DNA of 64,000 bases from positions 124,001 to 188,000 of the forward strand of contig NZ_JARUKV010000003.1 in NCBI RefSeq assembly GCF_029688865.1, read 5' to 3'. Positions 1-7,872 of the stretch are shown in pieces (position 1 is the stretch's first letter; every line of letters starts with the position of its first letter). The position numbers and the translations under genes were made by a program. This DNA comes from Natronococcus sp. A-GB7 (GTDB lineage: Archaea; Halobacteriota; Halobacteria; Halobacteriales; Natrialbaceae). The notes below the pieces were generated by a model. It did no database searches. It saw only the letters and a list, made by a program, of their open reading frames with translations, and was not told where the DNA came from.

Positions 1-113
1 GACGGACCCGGTGCGGCCGGTCGAGAGCATGCCTCTCACTACTCCGATCGACGGGCTAAAATGGATCGCTTCGCTGACCATCCTGTAAACCAACTACGAC
101 GATACCTTTTCGG

Positions 114-782
114 CTACTTGCCCCGCTCGAGTCGACTTCCGATCCCCTCGGGCAGTCCCGCGGCCGAAACGGCGTCCCTGACGGCGCCGATGTCGTACTC
201 CACACGAGAGGTTTCGACGGTCATCGCCTCGAGGTCGACGACGGCGTAGGCTGCCCGCGGATCGCCGTTACGGGGCTGGCCGACGCTACCGGGGTTGAGG
301 ACGATCCCCTCGCCGTAGCGCTCGACGCCCTGAACGTGGGTGTGTCCGAGCACCAGAACGTCCTCCTCGCCGAGCATCCGGGGAGAGAACTCCTCCGGGT
401 ACGTGTACCGGGTGTAGCGTTCGGGATCGTCCGGGTGACCGTGAACGAGCTTCACCCGATCGTCACACGCCAGTCGCTCCTCGGGCAGGTCGGCGAGCCA
501 CTCGAGCTGATCGGCCGAAAGCTGCTCGAGGGCGTGTTCGACCCCGGCTTTGGCCATGCTGTTGAAGCGAAACGGCGTCTCCTCGACGACTGCGGCGTCG
601 TGGTTGCCCATCACGGTCGGCACCGCACGCTCGCGGAGTTCGTCGACGCAGGCCCCCGGCCAGGGGTTGTAGCCGACGACGTCGCCCGCACACAGGAGTT
701 CGTCGACGGGCGGCATGTCGGCGAGGACTGCCTCGAGGGCGACGCGATTGCCGTGAACGTCGGAGATGAGTCCGACTTGCAT
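114..782 (-). CDS. Metallophosphoesterase, YfcE/MJ0936-like
   Basis: This is a 222-residue calcineurin-like phosphoesterase, probably a cytoplasmic phosphodiesterase that uses two divalent metals. The full metal-binding series is visible in order: DVHGN near residue 8, GDVVGY near 33, GNHD near 59, a lone His in VHGHP near 113, and GHTH near 145. The protein is the usual length for the single-domain archaeal family and has no signal peptide. It starts with ATG and is transcribed leftwards, away from nothing recognisable at the window edge. The substrate cannot be told from sequence. The fold and metal site are secure; the physiological role is open. Confidence 0.88.
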   Translation of the reverse strand: MQVGLISDVHGNRVALEAVLADMPPVDELLCAGDVVGYNPWPGACVDELRERAVPTVMGNHDAAVVEETPFRFNSMAKAGVEHALEQLSADQLEWLADLPEERLACDDRVKLVHGHPDDPERYTRYTYPEEFSPRMLGEEDVLVLGHTHVQGVERYGEGIVLNPGSVGQPRNGDPRAAYAVVDLEAMTVETSRVEYDIGAVRDAVSAAGLPEGIGSRLERGK

Positions 783-889
783 ACCCGGAACTACAGCACG
801 GGGACTTGTAGGTCATCCGCCGGCAACGTGGACGGGTGGGGAACCAGGAGAGCGGCACTCGCCCGTTCGACCGAACGACGGTACCTCGA

Positions 890-1480
890 TTAGTCGCCGT
901 TCTCGATCGCCGTCTCGAACCCGTCGGCGGTCCGGGCGATGCCGGCCGCGCAGACGGCGTGTTCGAACTCGTGGTCGTACACCTCGCTCGCCGCTTCTTC
1001 GGCGGTGTCGGCCTCGAGGTCGAACGCCTCAGGAGCGTCCTTCTCGTAGGTCGCGACCAGCGTTGGCTCCTCGACGGTCTCGACGAGCAGCGCGTCTTTC
1101 CGAACCGTGCCGATCAGCGCCTCCCCGTCTCCTCCCAGAGTCGCCGCGATCCGGGGCGTATCGTAGTCGTCTTTCTCGTAATCCAGCGCGAGCAGGCTCT
1201 CCGCGAGGGCGTCCCGGGCGGGGTAGCCCAACTCGAGCTTCTCGGCGATCGGATCGACGTGGGAGCCGTTGCCGAAGGCGGCCGTCTCGCCCGTCGGCGT
1301 CTCGACGACTCGCAGGCAGTTGTAGGAGACGTAGGGGTTGTCCGTCTCGGGGGCGTCTTCGGTGGGGCCGACGGTGAGGGCCTCGTCTCGAGCGGTGAGC
1401 TTGCGGTTCGGGAACGACCTCGAGGAGACGCGGTAGGCGCCGACCTCGGGGCCGACGACGACGAATCGTCCGACGTACAT
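890..1480 (-). CDS. purO: IMP cyclohydrolase, archaeal PurO type
   Basis: PurO closes the ring of 5-formamidoimidazole-4-carboxamide ribotide to give IMP, the last step of archaeal purine synthesis, replacing the cyclohydrolase half of bacterial PurH. The 196-residue protein begins [12 protein letters not shown] and continues with the conserved [11 protein letters not shown] segment and a VSYNCLRV segment typical of the family. Length matches the usual roughly 200 residues. The open frame continues upstream, but the ATG at 1480 was chosen because homologues begin with MYVGRFV. The gene faces away from the HNH gene on the right and shares the short intergenic promoter region with it. Confidence 0.87.
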   Translation of the reverse strand: MYVGRFVVVGPEVGAYRVSSRSFPNRKLTARDEALTVGPTEDAPETDNPYVSYNCLRVVETPTGETAAFGNGSHVDPIAEKLELGYPARDALAESLLALDYEKDDYDTPRIAATLGGDGEALIGTVRKDALLVETVEEPTLVATYEKDAPEAFDLEADTAEEAASEVYDHEFEHAVCAAGIARTADGFETAIENGD

Positions 1481-1559
1481 ACACGTGGCTGTACAGGGAG
1501 AGGTGAAGTGTGTGTCGATCTGTGCACTATCGTCGACTCCGCGTAGTCGCACGGAGTGA

Positions 1560-1567
1560 AATTTTAT
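1560..1567 (+). promoter_or_regulatory. TATA-like box for the HNH gene
   Basis: The A/T-only stretch AATTTTAT lies about 28 nt before the ATG at 1593. That is the distance expected between a haloarchaeal TATA box and a leaderless start. It supports 1593 over the upstream in-frame ATG at 1566, which would overlap the box itself. Confidence 0.45.
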
Positions 1568-1592
1568 GTTCAGCTGCACGACAACTTCAGGT

Positions 1593-2384
1593 ATGGCGAC
1601 GGAGGAGGTCTGTCTCGAGGCGTTGCGACGCGCCGCGGACGAACTCGGTGAATCACCGACGAAGGCGCAGTACGAGGATCTTGGACTGACGCCAGCCTCG
1701 GCGACGATCATTCGAACCATCGGTGGATGGAACGCGGCGAAAGAGCGAGCCGGGTTGGCGACCGAACCGTCCACCGGTTCCCGCACGCTACCGAAACCGG
1801 ACGACGTGAACCTCCCATTGGATACGGCCTGGGAGGAGCTTTCGGTCGACCAACGGTGGCACTATCGGAACGTCGAGCGGAATACCGAACGGACGCTGTC
1901 CCGCCGTTCGGGCCTCCGCTCGTGGCTCAACGACAAAAAACGGGAACAGGGCTGTTCGCGTTGCGATGTCGATACGCCGACCTGTCTCGACTTTCACCAT
2001 CGAGACGAAGAAACGAAACGGATGGCGGTCGGACGAATGATCACGTTCGGATACGGGAAGGACGCGCTCCGGAAAGAGATTCGGAAGTGTATCCTGCTCT
2101 GTGCCAACTGCCACCGAAAGCTCCACTACACGCCGCCGAAACGGGAGCGCAGACAGTGGGTTCACGATCGGAAACGCGCCGAGGGGTGCGAACGCTGCGG
2201 TGAATCGTCTCCGGCGTCTCTGGACTTTCATCACACGACCGATCGGAAGGAAGCGACCGTCGCGAGATTGATCTCGGACGATAGATCGAGAGAGCGGATT
2301 CGAACCGAAATCGAACGCTGTACCGTTCTCTGCGCGAACTGTCACCGGAGGGAACACCAGGATATCTTCGCCGCTGATCCCTGA
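1593..2384 (+). CDS. Tandem HNH/zinc-ribbon protein with homing-endonuclease-associated repeat
   Basis: The 263-residue protein starts with a helical repeat of the homing-endonuclease-associated (HNH_repeat) kind, residues about 5-55. Two copies of an HNH-like unit follow. Each has CxxC, then LDFHH, then LCANCHR and a final His; the first spans about residues 119-180 and the second about 195-255. Both copies keep all Cys and His residues, so both could bind zinc and cut DNA. Base composition is visibly less GC-rich than the neighbours, and a tRNA gene lies 110 nt downstream, so recent acquisition is possible. Such stand-alone proteins recur in haloarchaea without a known target. Nuclease activity is inferred from the motif only. 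Confidence 0.8.
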   Translation: MATEEVCLEALRRAADELGESPTKAQYEDLGLTPASATIIRTIGGWNAAKERAGLATEPSTGSRTLPKPDDVNLPLDTAWEELSVDQRWHYRNVERNTERTLSRRSGLRSWLNDKKREQGCSRCDVDTPTCLDFHHRDEETKRMAVGRMITFGYGKDALRKEIRKCILLCANCHRKLHYTPPKRERRQWVHDRKRAEGCERCGESSPASLDFHHTTDRKEATVARLISDDRSRERIRTEIERCTVLCANCHRREHQDIFAADP

Positions 2385-2495
2385 TCGCCGTCGGCCGATC
2401 AGGGAGACGGACGATCGTTCGTCGGAGTTCGTAACACTCTAATACGGACCCGCCGTTACGAGTAGATAGGTCGTCTCCGGTAGACGACGCGATAC

Positions 2496-2568
2496 AGTCC
2501 ATTGGGGTAGCGGCCAATCCTGAAGCCTTCTGGGGGCTTCGACCCTGGTTCGAATCCAGGATGGACTA
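2496..2568 (+). tRNA. tRNA-Gln (anticodon CTG)
   Basis: The sequence folds as a 73-nt tRNA. The acceptor stem AGTCCAT pairs perfectly with ATGGACT and is followed by discriminator A at 2568. The anticodon stem AAGCC/GGCTT encloses the loop TTCTGGG, giving anticodon CTG at 2530-2532, which reads CAG. The T arm CCTGG/CCAGG holds the loop TTCGAAT. No CCA is encoded and no intron interrupts the anticodon loop. A short T-rich run follows the gene and may end transcription. Confidence 0.95.
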
Positions 2569-2695
2569 CTTTCTCCCGATTTCATCTCGATCCGTTTCGT
2601 AGCGCCCGGCGTCGATCTCCAGTCGAAACGAAGGGGTCACCGGACGACCGTTCGGACCAGAACCCATATTCAGTCGGCCTCCCTAAGAGTCGGCG

Positions 2696-3439
2696 ATGAG
2701 ACGACGGAAGCTTCTCGCTACGGGAACGGCGGTGACGGCGGCGGCTATCGCGGGGTGTCTGGGCGACGACGATAGCGCCGACGGCTACGGACCCGAACAG
2801 GACTCGGTACCCGAGGAACGATCGATCGATCCCGACACCTACGAGATTCTCGAGGTCGGCGACGTCGACGTTCCGCTGGCGCCGCTCGAGGACGTCACCT
2901 ACTGGTACGAGCGTCGGGAGGCTCGGATCGTCGACGCCCGGGGCGCCGACCAGTACGACGACCTTCGGATCACGGGCGCGGCGCTCAGCAGCGCTCCGGA
3001 CGGCGTCTCGAACGATCCGGTCGAGGACTGGTCGACGGACGACCGCATCGTCACCTACTGCGTCTGTCCGCACGCGCTCGCCGGACAGCGGGCCGCGTCG
3101 CTGATCGACGCCGGCTACGAGAACGTCTATGCGCTCGACGAGGGGCTCGAGCCGTGGGTCGCCCAGGGGTATCCCGTCGAGGGCGAGCAGGCGACACGGA
3201 GTCTGACGTCGTATCGGATCCGCGGTCGGTCGGATCCCGCCTACGCCGACGAGTACGTTCACGCTCGAACCGTCGACTCCGATCAGAGCGAGCTGAGCAC
3301 CGTCGAGGACGACGGCAGCTACGAGCTGACGGTACACTTCACGGGTCTCGAGGCCGACTCGCTGCTCGAGATCGAGGCGCCGGACTACACCCGGGAGCTG
3401 ACACTCGAGGAGGCAACCGACGGCGTCGTCACCGCCTGA
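2696..3439 (+). CDS. Rhodanese-domain lipoprotein, probably Tat-exported
   Basis: The 247-residue precursor begins with MRRRKLLATG and a hydrophobic Ala-rich stretch ending in a lipobox, AIAGC, with Cys near residue 21. This is the usual pattern of haloarchaeal Tat lipoproteins anchored on the outer face of the membrane. A rhodanese fold follows (about residues 60-165) with ARIVDARG and a catalytic-loop Cys in the segment TYCVCPHALAG. A C-terminal beta-rich extension of about 80 residues is not recognised. Rhodaneses move sulfane sulfur through a Cys persulfide; an extracytoplasmic role in sulfur or thiol handling is inferred. A TATA-like CATATTC lies about 29 nt before the ATG, consistent with a leaderless start. 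Confidence 0.82.
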   Translation: MRRRKLLATGTAVTAAAIAGCLGDDDSADGYGPEQDSVPEERSIDPDTYEILEVGDVDVPLAPLEDVTYWYERREARIVDARGADQYDDLRITGAALSSAPDGVSNDPVEDWSTDDRIVTYCVCPHALAGQRAASLIDAGYENVYALDEGLEPWVAQGYPVEGEQATRSLTSYRIRGRSDPAYADEYVHARTVDSDQSELSTVEDDGSYELTVHFTGLEADSLLEIEAPDYTRELTLEEATDGVVTA

Positions 3440-3443
3440 ACTG

Positions 3444-4796
3444 TCAGTCGTCCGCCCTCCGCTCGTAGGCGCCGTCGCGCTCGAGTTCGCCGCGCCTCCG
3501 AAGGACCGACGGTGTCCGACAGATCCCCGGAGCACCCGTCACCTGCGGTACCGTACAGTTGTTGCAGCTCTCACAGAGAACCCGGATACCCTCACTACCG
3601 TTCGTGGACTCTGTTTCGAGTAGCCTAGCTCCTAGCCGTGGCTCAGCGTAGAACGGACGGGCCATCCCGACCATCTCGCAGGCGGTCGGCCTGGTTTCGC
3701 CGCCGAGCAGCCGATCCATCTCCCGACGCTCGCGGATCCCTCCTTCCGCGAGAACCGGAATCGAGACCCGCTCGCGCACCCGTCGACAGAACGCCTCGTT
3801 CCAGGCCGGTTCCGTGTCGTACTGCAGCGACTGGATCCGGTTCCCGACGGCGACGAGACGTTTGCGAGCCGCGCCGCCGAACGCGGCGTCGTACCCCTCC
3901 TGTAGTGCCTCGTTCTCCCAGGCCCGGTCAGGATACTTCCCGCGGACGATACTCATGTCCCAGACGACCGACGTCTGTACCGGGACGACGGCGTTGTACC
4001 CGATCTTCTCGAGTCGTCTGGCGATCTCGATCCCGTCCTCGAGCGAGAGCTTCCGTCGCACCAGCGGCGCCGGCGGAGCGGGAGTCTCCGCGGGCACCTT
4101 CGCTATTACGGGAACGTCGCCGGCCCGCTTTCGGATCTCGTCGCGGACGACGGCGAGAAAGCGCAGTCGCGCCTCCGGCGATCCCCCGAATTCGTCGTCC
4201 CGGCGGTTGTAGAACGGCGAGCAGAACTGCTGGACGATCCCCATGTTCGCCCCCGCAATGTGGATCCCGTCGTATCCCGCGTCGGCGGCGTATCCTGCCG
4301 CACGGCCGAAGTCGGCCGCGAGTTCGTACACCTCCTCGGTCTCGAGAACGCGGGGATCGTACGACAGGAAGCCGGCTCGATCGAGCGCCCGGAGCTGCCA
4401 GGGTGGCTCCGAGACCGCGAGTTGCTCGAGACCTGGATTCTCCCGGCGGTACTCGGCGTGCCAGGTCTCCATGCTCCGGAGCCCGCCGTGCTCGAGCTGG
4501 AGGAAGAGCTTGCTGCCGTGATCGTGGATCCGATCGGTCAGCCGCGAGAGTTCGGCGACAAACTCGGGGTCGTGAACGCGGGTCATCCCCGGGGCCGCAC
4601 AGCCGCCCTCGCCGCGGACGATCGTCGCCCCCTGACAGAGCAGTCCGACACCCGACGCGGCGGCGGGCTCGAGGTCCTCGATCAGCGTGTCGACGGCGTC
4701 GGGGCCGTTGCCCGCACACTCGAGCAATGGAGCTCGGTAGAGGCGGTTCGGAACGCGACAGTCGCCGATCTCGATCGGGTCCTCGAGGGTTGCCAT
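3444..4796 (-). CDS. NADH:flavin oxidoreductase, old yellow enzyme family
   Basis: A 450-residue FMN TIM-barrel enzyme of the OYE/2,4-dienoyl-CoA reductase superfamily. It opens with PIEIGDCRVPNRLYRAPL and carries the typical DAGYDGIHIAGA region, near residue 180, with the neighbouring FCSPFYNRR. Near residue 405 a cysteine series, CESCNNC followed 12 residues later by another Cys, resembles the iron-sulfur site of dienoyl-CoA reductases. The extra flavin/NAD domain of those longer enzymes is missing. The enzyme probably reduces an activated double bond using NAD(P)H; the substrate is unknown. It lies 42 nt downstream of the alcohol dehydrogenase on the same strand, so the two may be co-transcribed. 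Confidence 0.85.
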   Translation of the reverse strand: MATLEDPIEIGDCRVPNRLYRAPLLECAGNGPDAVDTLIEDLEPAAASGVGLLCQGATIVRGEGGCAAPGMTRVHDPEFVAELSRLTDRIHDHGSKLFLQLEHGGLRSMETWHAEYRRENPGLEQLAVSEPPWQLRALDRAGFLSYDPRVLETEEVYELAADFGRAAGYAADAGYDGIHIAGANMGIVQQFCSPFYNRRDDEFGGSPEARLRFLAVVRDEIRKRAGDVPVIAKVPAETPAPPAPLVRRKLSLEDGIEIARRLEKIGYNAVVPVQTSVVWDMSIVRGKYPDRAWENEALQEGYDAAFGGAARKRLVAVGNRIQSLQYDTEPAWNEAFCRRVRERVSIPVLAEGGIRERREMDRLLGGETRPTACEMVGMARPFYAEPRLGARLLETESTNGSEGIRVLCESCNNCTVPQVTGAPGICRTPSVLRRRGELERDGAYERRADD

Positions 4797-4838
4797 ACGC
4801 GATCCGTTCGGCGGCTCGCCACAAGAGCGTGCTGCCGA

Positions 4839-5882
4839 TCAGGGCGGCGTGATCACCGCCCGGCCCTCGATCTCACGGTGCTCGAGGCGCTCGGCGACGG
4901 TGTTGATGTCCGCGAGGTCGTAGATCTCGGTACGTAGCTCGACGTCGCCGCGGTCGACGAGCGCGACCAGCTCCTGGAGTTCGGCGTACTTCCCTACCAG
5001 GGTCCCCTTGAACGAGAACTCGCCGTTGACCAGCGCCTGGCAGGGTTCGTGGATGTGTCCGCCGTAGCCGATCACGTGGTGGTCGCCGCCTGCGGCGACC
5101 ATGTCTGGTGCCGCACCGGTCGTCTGATCGGCCCCGACGAAGTCGAGCACCTGCTGGGCGCCCTCGTCGTCGGTCAGATCCATCACGCTCTCCGCGAGGT
5201 CGTCCTCGCCGGAGTTGATCGTGTGGCGAGCGCCCAGCTCCTCGGCCAGCTCGAGAGCGTCGTCCTTCAGATCGGCGGCGACGATGTCGGCGGCGCTCAT
5301 CGCGTCGAGACACTGCAGCCCGATGTGGCCCAGTCCGCCGACGCCGATGACGACGCAGGTGTCGCCGGGATTGAGTTCGCGGACGGCCTTCTTCGTCGCG
5401 TGGTAGGCCGTGATCCCCGCGTCAGCGTGGGGGGCGATCTCGGTCGGATCGACGCCGTCGGGGAGCGGGATCACCGCGCGCTCGTTGGTCTGGAGGTACT
5501 CCGCGAACCCGCCGTTCGTGGTGAGCCCGTTGAACGCGCTGTTCTCGCAGTACATATCCTCGCCGAGCCGACACGGCCGACAGATGCCGCAGGTCTGGAC
5601 GGGGTGACAGATCACCGGGTCGCCCTCCTCGACGAGGGTTACCTCCTCGCCGACTTCCGCGACGATGCCCGCGTTCTCGTGGCCGAGCGTCATCGGCAGA
5701 TCCTGCGGGGCGTACTCCTCCCACATCCCCTCGATGATGTGGTTGTCGGTCTGACACCAGCCGGCGCCCGAGACCTCGACCAGGATCTCGTCGGATTTCT
5801 CGAGGGTCGGACGGTCGATCTCCTCTACCTCGAGGGCCTCGCTCATCTCGTCTGTGTACTCGTGAAGACGGGCTGCTTGCAT
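4839..5882 (-). CDS. Zinc-dependent alcohol dehydrogenase, MDR family
   Basis: A 347-residue medium-chain dehydrogenase that should interconvert an alcohol and the aldehyde or ketone with NAD(P). Catalytic zinc ligands appear in GWCQTDNH (near residue 42) and GHENAG (near 68). The structural zinc site C-x2-C-x2-C-x7-C lies at about residues 97-111. A Rossmann motif GVGGLGHIGLQ follows near 180, and a downstream acidic residue suits NAD. The gene is divergent from the amidohydrolase/DUF59 operon across 142 nt and just upstream of the OYE-type reductase. In actinobacterial propane/acetone monooxygenase clusters a similar ADH accompanies the same two partner types, which suggests a secondary-alcohol or ketone role; that is inference. 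Confidence 0.9.
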   Translation of the reverse strand: MQAARLHEYTDEMSEALEVEEIDRPTLEKSDEILVEVSGAGWCQTDNHIIEGMWEEYAPQDLPMTLGHENAGIVAEVGEEVTLVEEGDPVICHPVQTCGICRPCRLGEDMYCENSAFNGLTTNGGFAEYLQTNERAVIPLPDGVDPTEIAPHADAGITAYHATKKAVRELNPGDTCVVIGVGGLGHIGLQCLDAMSAADIVAADLKDDALELAEELGARHTINSGEDDLAESVMDLTDDEGAQQVLDFVGADQTTGAAPDMVAAGGDHHVIGYGGHIHEPCQALVNGEFSFKGTLVGKYAELQELVALVDRGDVELRTEIYDLADINTVAERLEHREIEGRAVITPP

Positions 5883-5999
5883 GATACCACGTCACACTTT
5901 GTCGTACTGAGTGAAAACGTTCGCCCAACGTATCGCTCCCCGAACACGATCGCTACCAGCGCGCCCTCTGGTCGGGAATCCATCACGAAGAATAATGGT

Positions 6000-6017
6000 T
6001 GTTGATACCTAGCAACA
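6000..6017. promoter_or_regulatory. Inverted repeat between ADH and amidohydrolase genes
   Basis: The arms TGTTG and CAACA are separated by 8 nt, just before the amidohydrolase ATG at 6025. They lie downstream of a TATA-like AATAAT near 5991. A repressor bound here would cover the likely transcription start of the rightward operon. The arms are short, so chance occurrence is possible. Confidence 0.3.
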
Positions 6018-6024
6018 TACCACG

Positions 6025-7089
6025 ATGTACGATCACAACGGCGAGGAGATCTTCGTCATCGACGGTCACGTCCATCTGTGGGACGCGACGGAGGGAAACA
6101 TCACCCACGAGGGTGGCGAGGAGTTCATCCAGTGTTTCTACGACTACCACACGACGTTCACCCCCGAGGAACGTCAGTGGAGCATCGAGGAGTACCGCAA
6201 GTACGGCGCCGAGCGGATGGTCGAGGACCTGTTCGAGAACGCTGCCGCGGATATGGCGATCTTCCAGCCGACCTACCTTACGGACTTCTACGGGGAGGGG
6301 TTCAACACGACCGAGCAAAACGCCGAGCTCGCGACCGAGTACCCCGAACGGTTCGTCCTCAACGGGAGCTTCGATCCCCGCGACGGCGAGGCCGGGTTGG
6401 AGCACCTCGAGGAACTGAACGATACCTACGACCTCCAGGGTGTGAAGGTCTACACCGCGGAGTGGCGCGACGAGTCGAAGGGGTGGCGGCTCGACGACGA
6501 GGCCGCCTTCGAGTACCTGGAGAAGTGCGAGGAGCTCGGCATCGAGAACATCCACGCCCACAAGGGGCCGACGATCCGACCGCTGAACCGCGACGCGTTC
6601 GACGTCGCCGATATCGACGACGCCGCGTCGTCGTTCCCGGATCTCAACTTCGTCGTCGAACACGTCGGGCTGCCACGACTGGACGACTTCTGCTGGATCG
6701 CCGCCCAGGAACCGAACGTCTACGGCGGGCTCGCGGTCGCCGCGCCGTTCGCCCAGAACCGCCCCGGCAAGTTCTCCGAGATCCTCTCCGAACTGCTTTG
6801 GTGGCTCGGCGAGGACCGGGTCCTGTTCGGCTCGGACTACGCCATCTGGAACCCCGACTGGCTCGTCGAGGCGGTTCTCGAGGCCGAACTCACTCAAGAA
6901 GATCGCATGGAGTACGGTGTCGAGTGGGATCTCGAGACCAAGCGGAAGGTGATGGGCGAGAACGCCGCCGAGCTGTACGACATCGATATTGACGAGAAGA
7001 AACGGCAGTTCCGCGAGGACGAGATCAGCGAGCAGTTCGGGCTCGAGGACCACTACGCGAGCGACGCCCCTGCGGCGGCCGACGACTGA
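6025..7089 (+). CDS. Amidohydrolase_2 family metal-dependent hydrolase
   Basis: The 354-residue protein is a TIM-barrel amidohydrolase of the ACMSD/PF04909 type. The first metal site appears as DGHVHLWD near residue 14. Further conserved elements are NIHAHKGP near 175, EHVGLPRLDDF near 212 and FGSDYAIWNP near 275, giving the expected H-x-H, H, H and D series. The C-terminus is acidic and unremarkable. Its stop codon overlaps the ATG of the next gene (TGATG), so the two are translationally coupled. The family includes decarboxylases and C-C or C-N hydrolases. Its place beside a MIP18-type protein and an ADH matches accessory genes of bacterial binuclear-iron monooxygenase operons, where its exact job is poorly known. 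Confidence 0.85.
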   Translation: MYDHNGEEIFVIDGHVHLWDATEGNITHEGGEEFIQCFYDYHTTFTPEERQWSIEEYRKYGAERMVEDLFENAAADMAIFQPTYLTDFYGEGFNTTEQNAELATEYPERFVLNGSFDPRDGEAGLEHLEELNDTYDLQGVKVYTAEWRDESKGWRLDDEAAFEYLEKCEELGIENIHAHKGPTIRPLNRDAFDVADIDDAASSFPDLNFVVEHVGLPRLDDFCWIAAQEPNVYGGLAVAAPFAQNRPGKFSEILSELLWWLGEDRVLFGSDYAIWNPDWLVEAVLEAELTQEDRMEYGVEWDLETKRKVMGENAAELYDIDIDEKKRQFREDEISEQFGLEDHYASDAPAAADD

Positions 7090-7856
7090 TGACCGGACCT
7101 CCCTCCGACGGCCTCACCCGCGAGGCCGTCCGCGACCGACTTGATCGAGTCACCGATCCCGAACTCGACCGCTCGATCGTCGCACTCGAGTACATCGACG
7201 GAATCGAACTCGACGCCGGAACGGTTACCGTTCACCTGACGCTGCCGACGGCGTGGTGCTCGCCCGCGTTCGCCTGGATGATGGCCGCCGACTCCCGCAC
7301 GGAGGTCGAGGAACTCCCCGCGGTCGAGCGAGCCCGGATCTACCTCCACGAGCACATGCACGAGATCGAGATCAACCGGGGCGTGAACGCGGGTCGATCG
7401 TTCCCGGAGGCGTTTCCCGACGCCGAGGACACCGTCGACGCCGTCCGTGCAGAACTCGACCGGAAGGCCAGAACCGCCCGCCAGTACGACGCCGTCGAGG
7501 CGCTGCTCGAGGCGGGCCTTGAGTCCGAGACGATCGTCTCGCTTCGGCCGCGGGATCTCGAACGCATCGACGGCGACGACCGCCTCTCTATCTACCTCGC
7601 GGATCGGGCGATCGCCGTCTCCGTCTCCGCGGAACCGATAGACCGCTATCTCGAGAAGGCCCGCGAGACGGGACTGGTCGACGCCGAAACGGACCCGCTG
7701 TTCCTCACTCCCGAAGGGGAGCCGATCGACCCCGACGAGTTCGAGCTGGTTCATCGACGAGGGCGGCTCGCACAGGTCAACATGTCGAGCCAGGGCGGGA
7801 TCTGCGACGGGCTGCGGGAGTCCCGGGAGCGACGGCTCGAGGTCGCGAACGACTGA
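7089..7856 (+). CDS. MIP18/DUF59-type iron-sulfur assembly-like protein with C-terminal extension
   Basis: Residues about 8-75 form a MIP18/DUF59 (PaaD/SufT-like) domain: the segment VTDPELDRSIVALEYIDG and a single Cys in TAWCSPAFAWMM fit that family. DUF59 proteins help insert iron or iron-sulfur centres. The remaining 170 residues are an extension without a fold I recognise, rich in acidic and helical sequence, so the protein is more than twice the length of a plain DUF59 protein. It overlaps the upstream amidohydrolase gene by one base. An equally extended DUF59 protein next to an amidohydrolase is a feature of propane and acetone monooxygenase clusters, where it may mature the diiron enzyme. 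That link is inferred from memory of those clusters. Confidence 0.75.
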   Translation: MTGPPSDGLTREAVRDRLDRVTDPELDRSIVALEYIDGIELDAGTVTVHLTLPTAWCSPAFAWMMAADSRTEVEELPAVERARIYLHEHMHEIEINRGVNAGRSFPEAFPDAEDTVDAVRAELDRKARTARQYDAVEALLEAGLESETIVSLRPRDLERIDGDDRLSIYLADRAIAVSVSAEPIDRYLEKARETGLVDAETDPLFLTPEGEPIDPDEFELVHRRGRLAQVNMSSQGGICDGLRESRERRLEVAND

Positions 7857-7872
7857 CCGACCGGCCGGGCGC

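Noticed and set aside
61-249. Short plus-strand frame at the left edge
   Set aside because: It overlaps the phosphoesterase C-terminus in antisense and has no recognisable features. The first 113 nt hold only a small GAGAG/CTCTC hairpin.
2496-2568. Integration site (att) at tRNA-Gln
   Set aside because: The 3' end of the tRNA was looked for elsewhere in the window and no repeat was found; there is no integrase.
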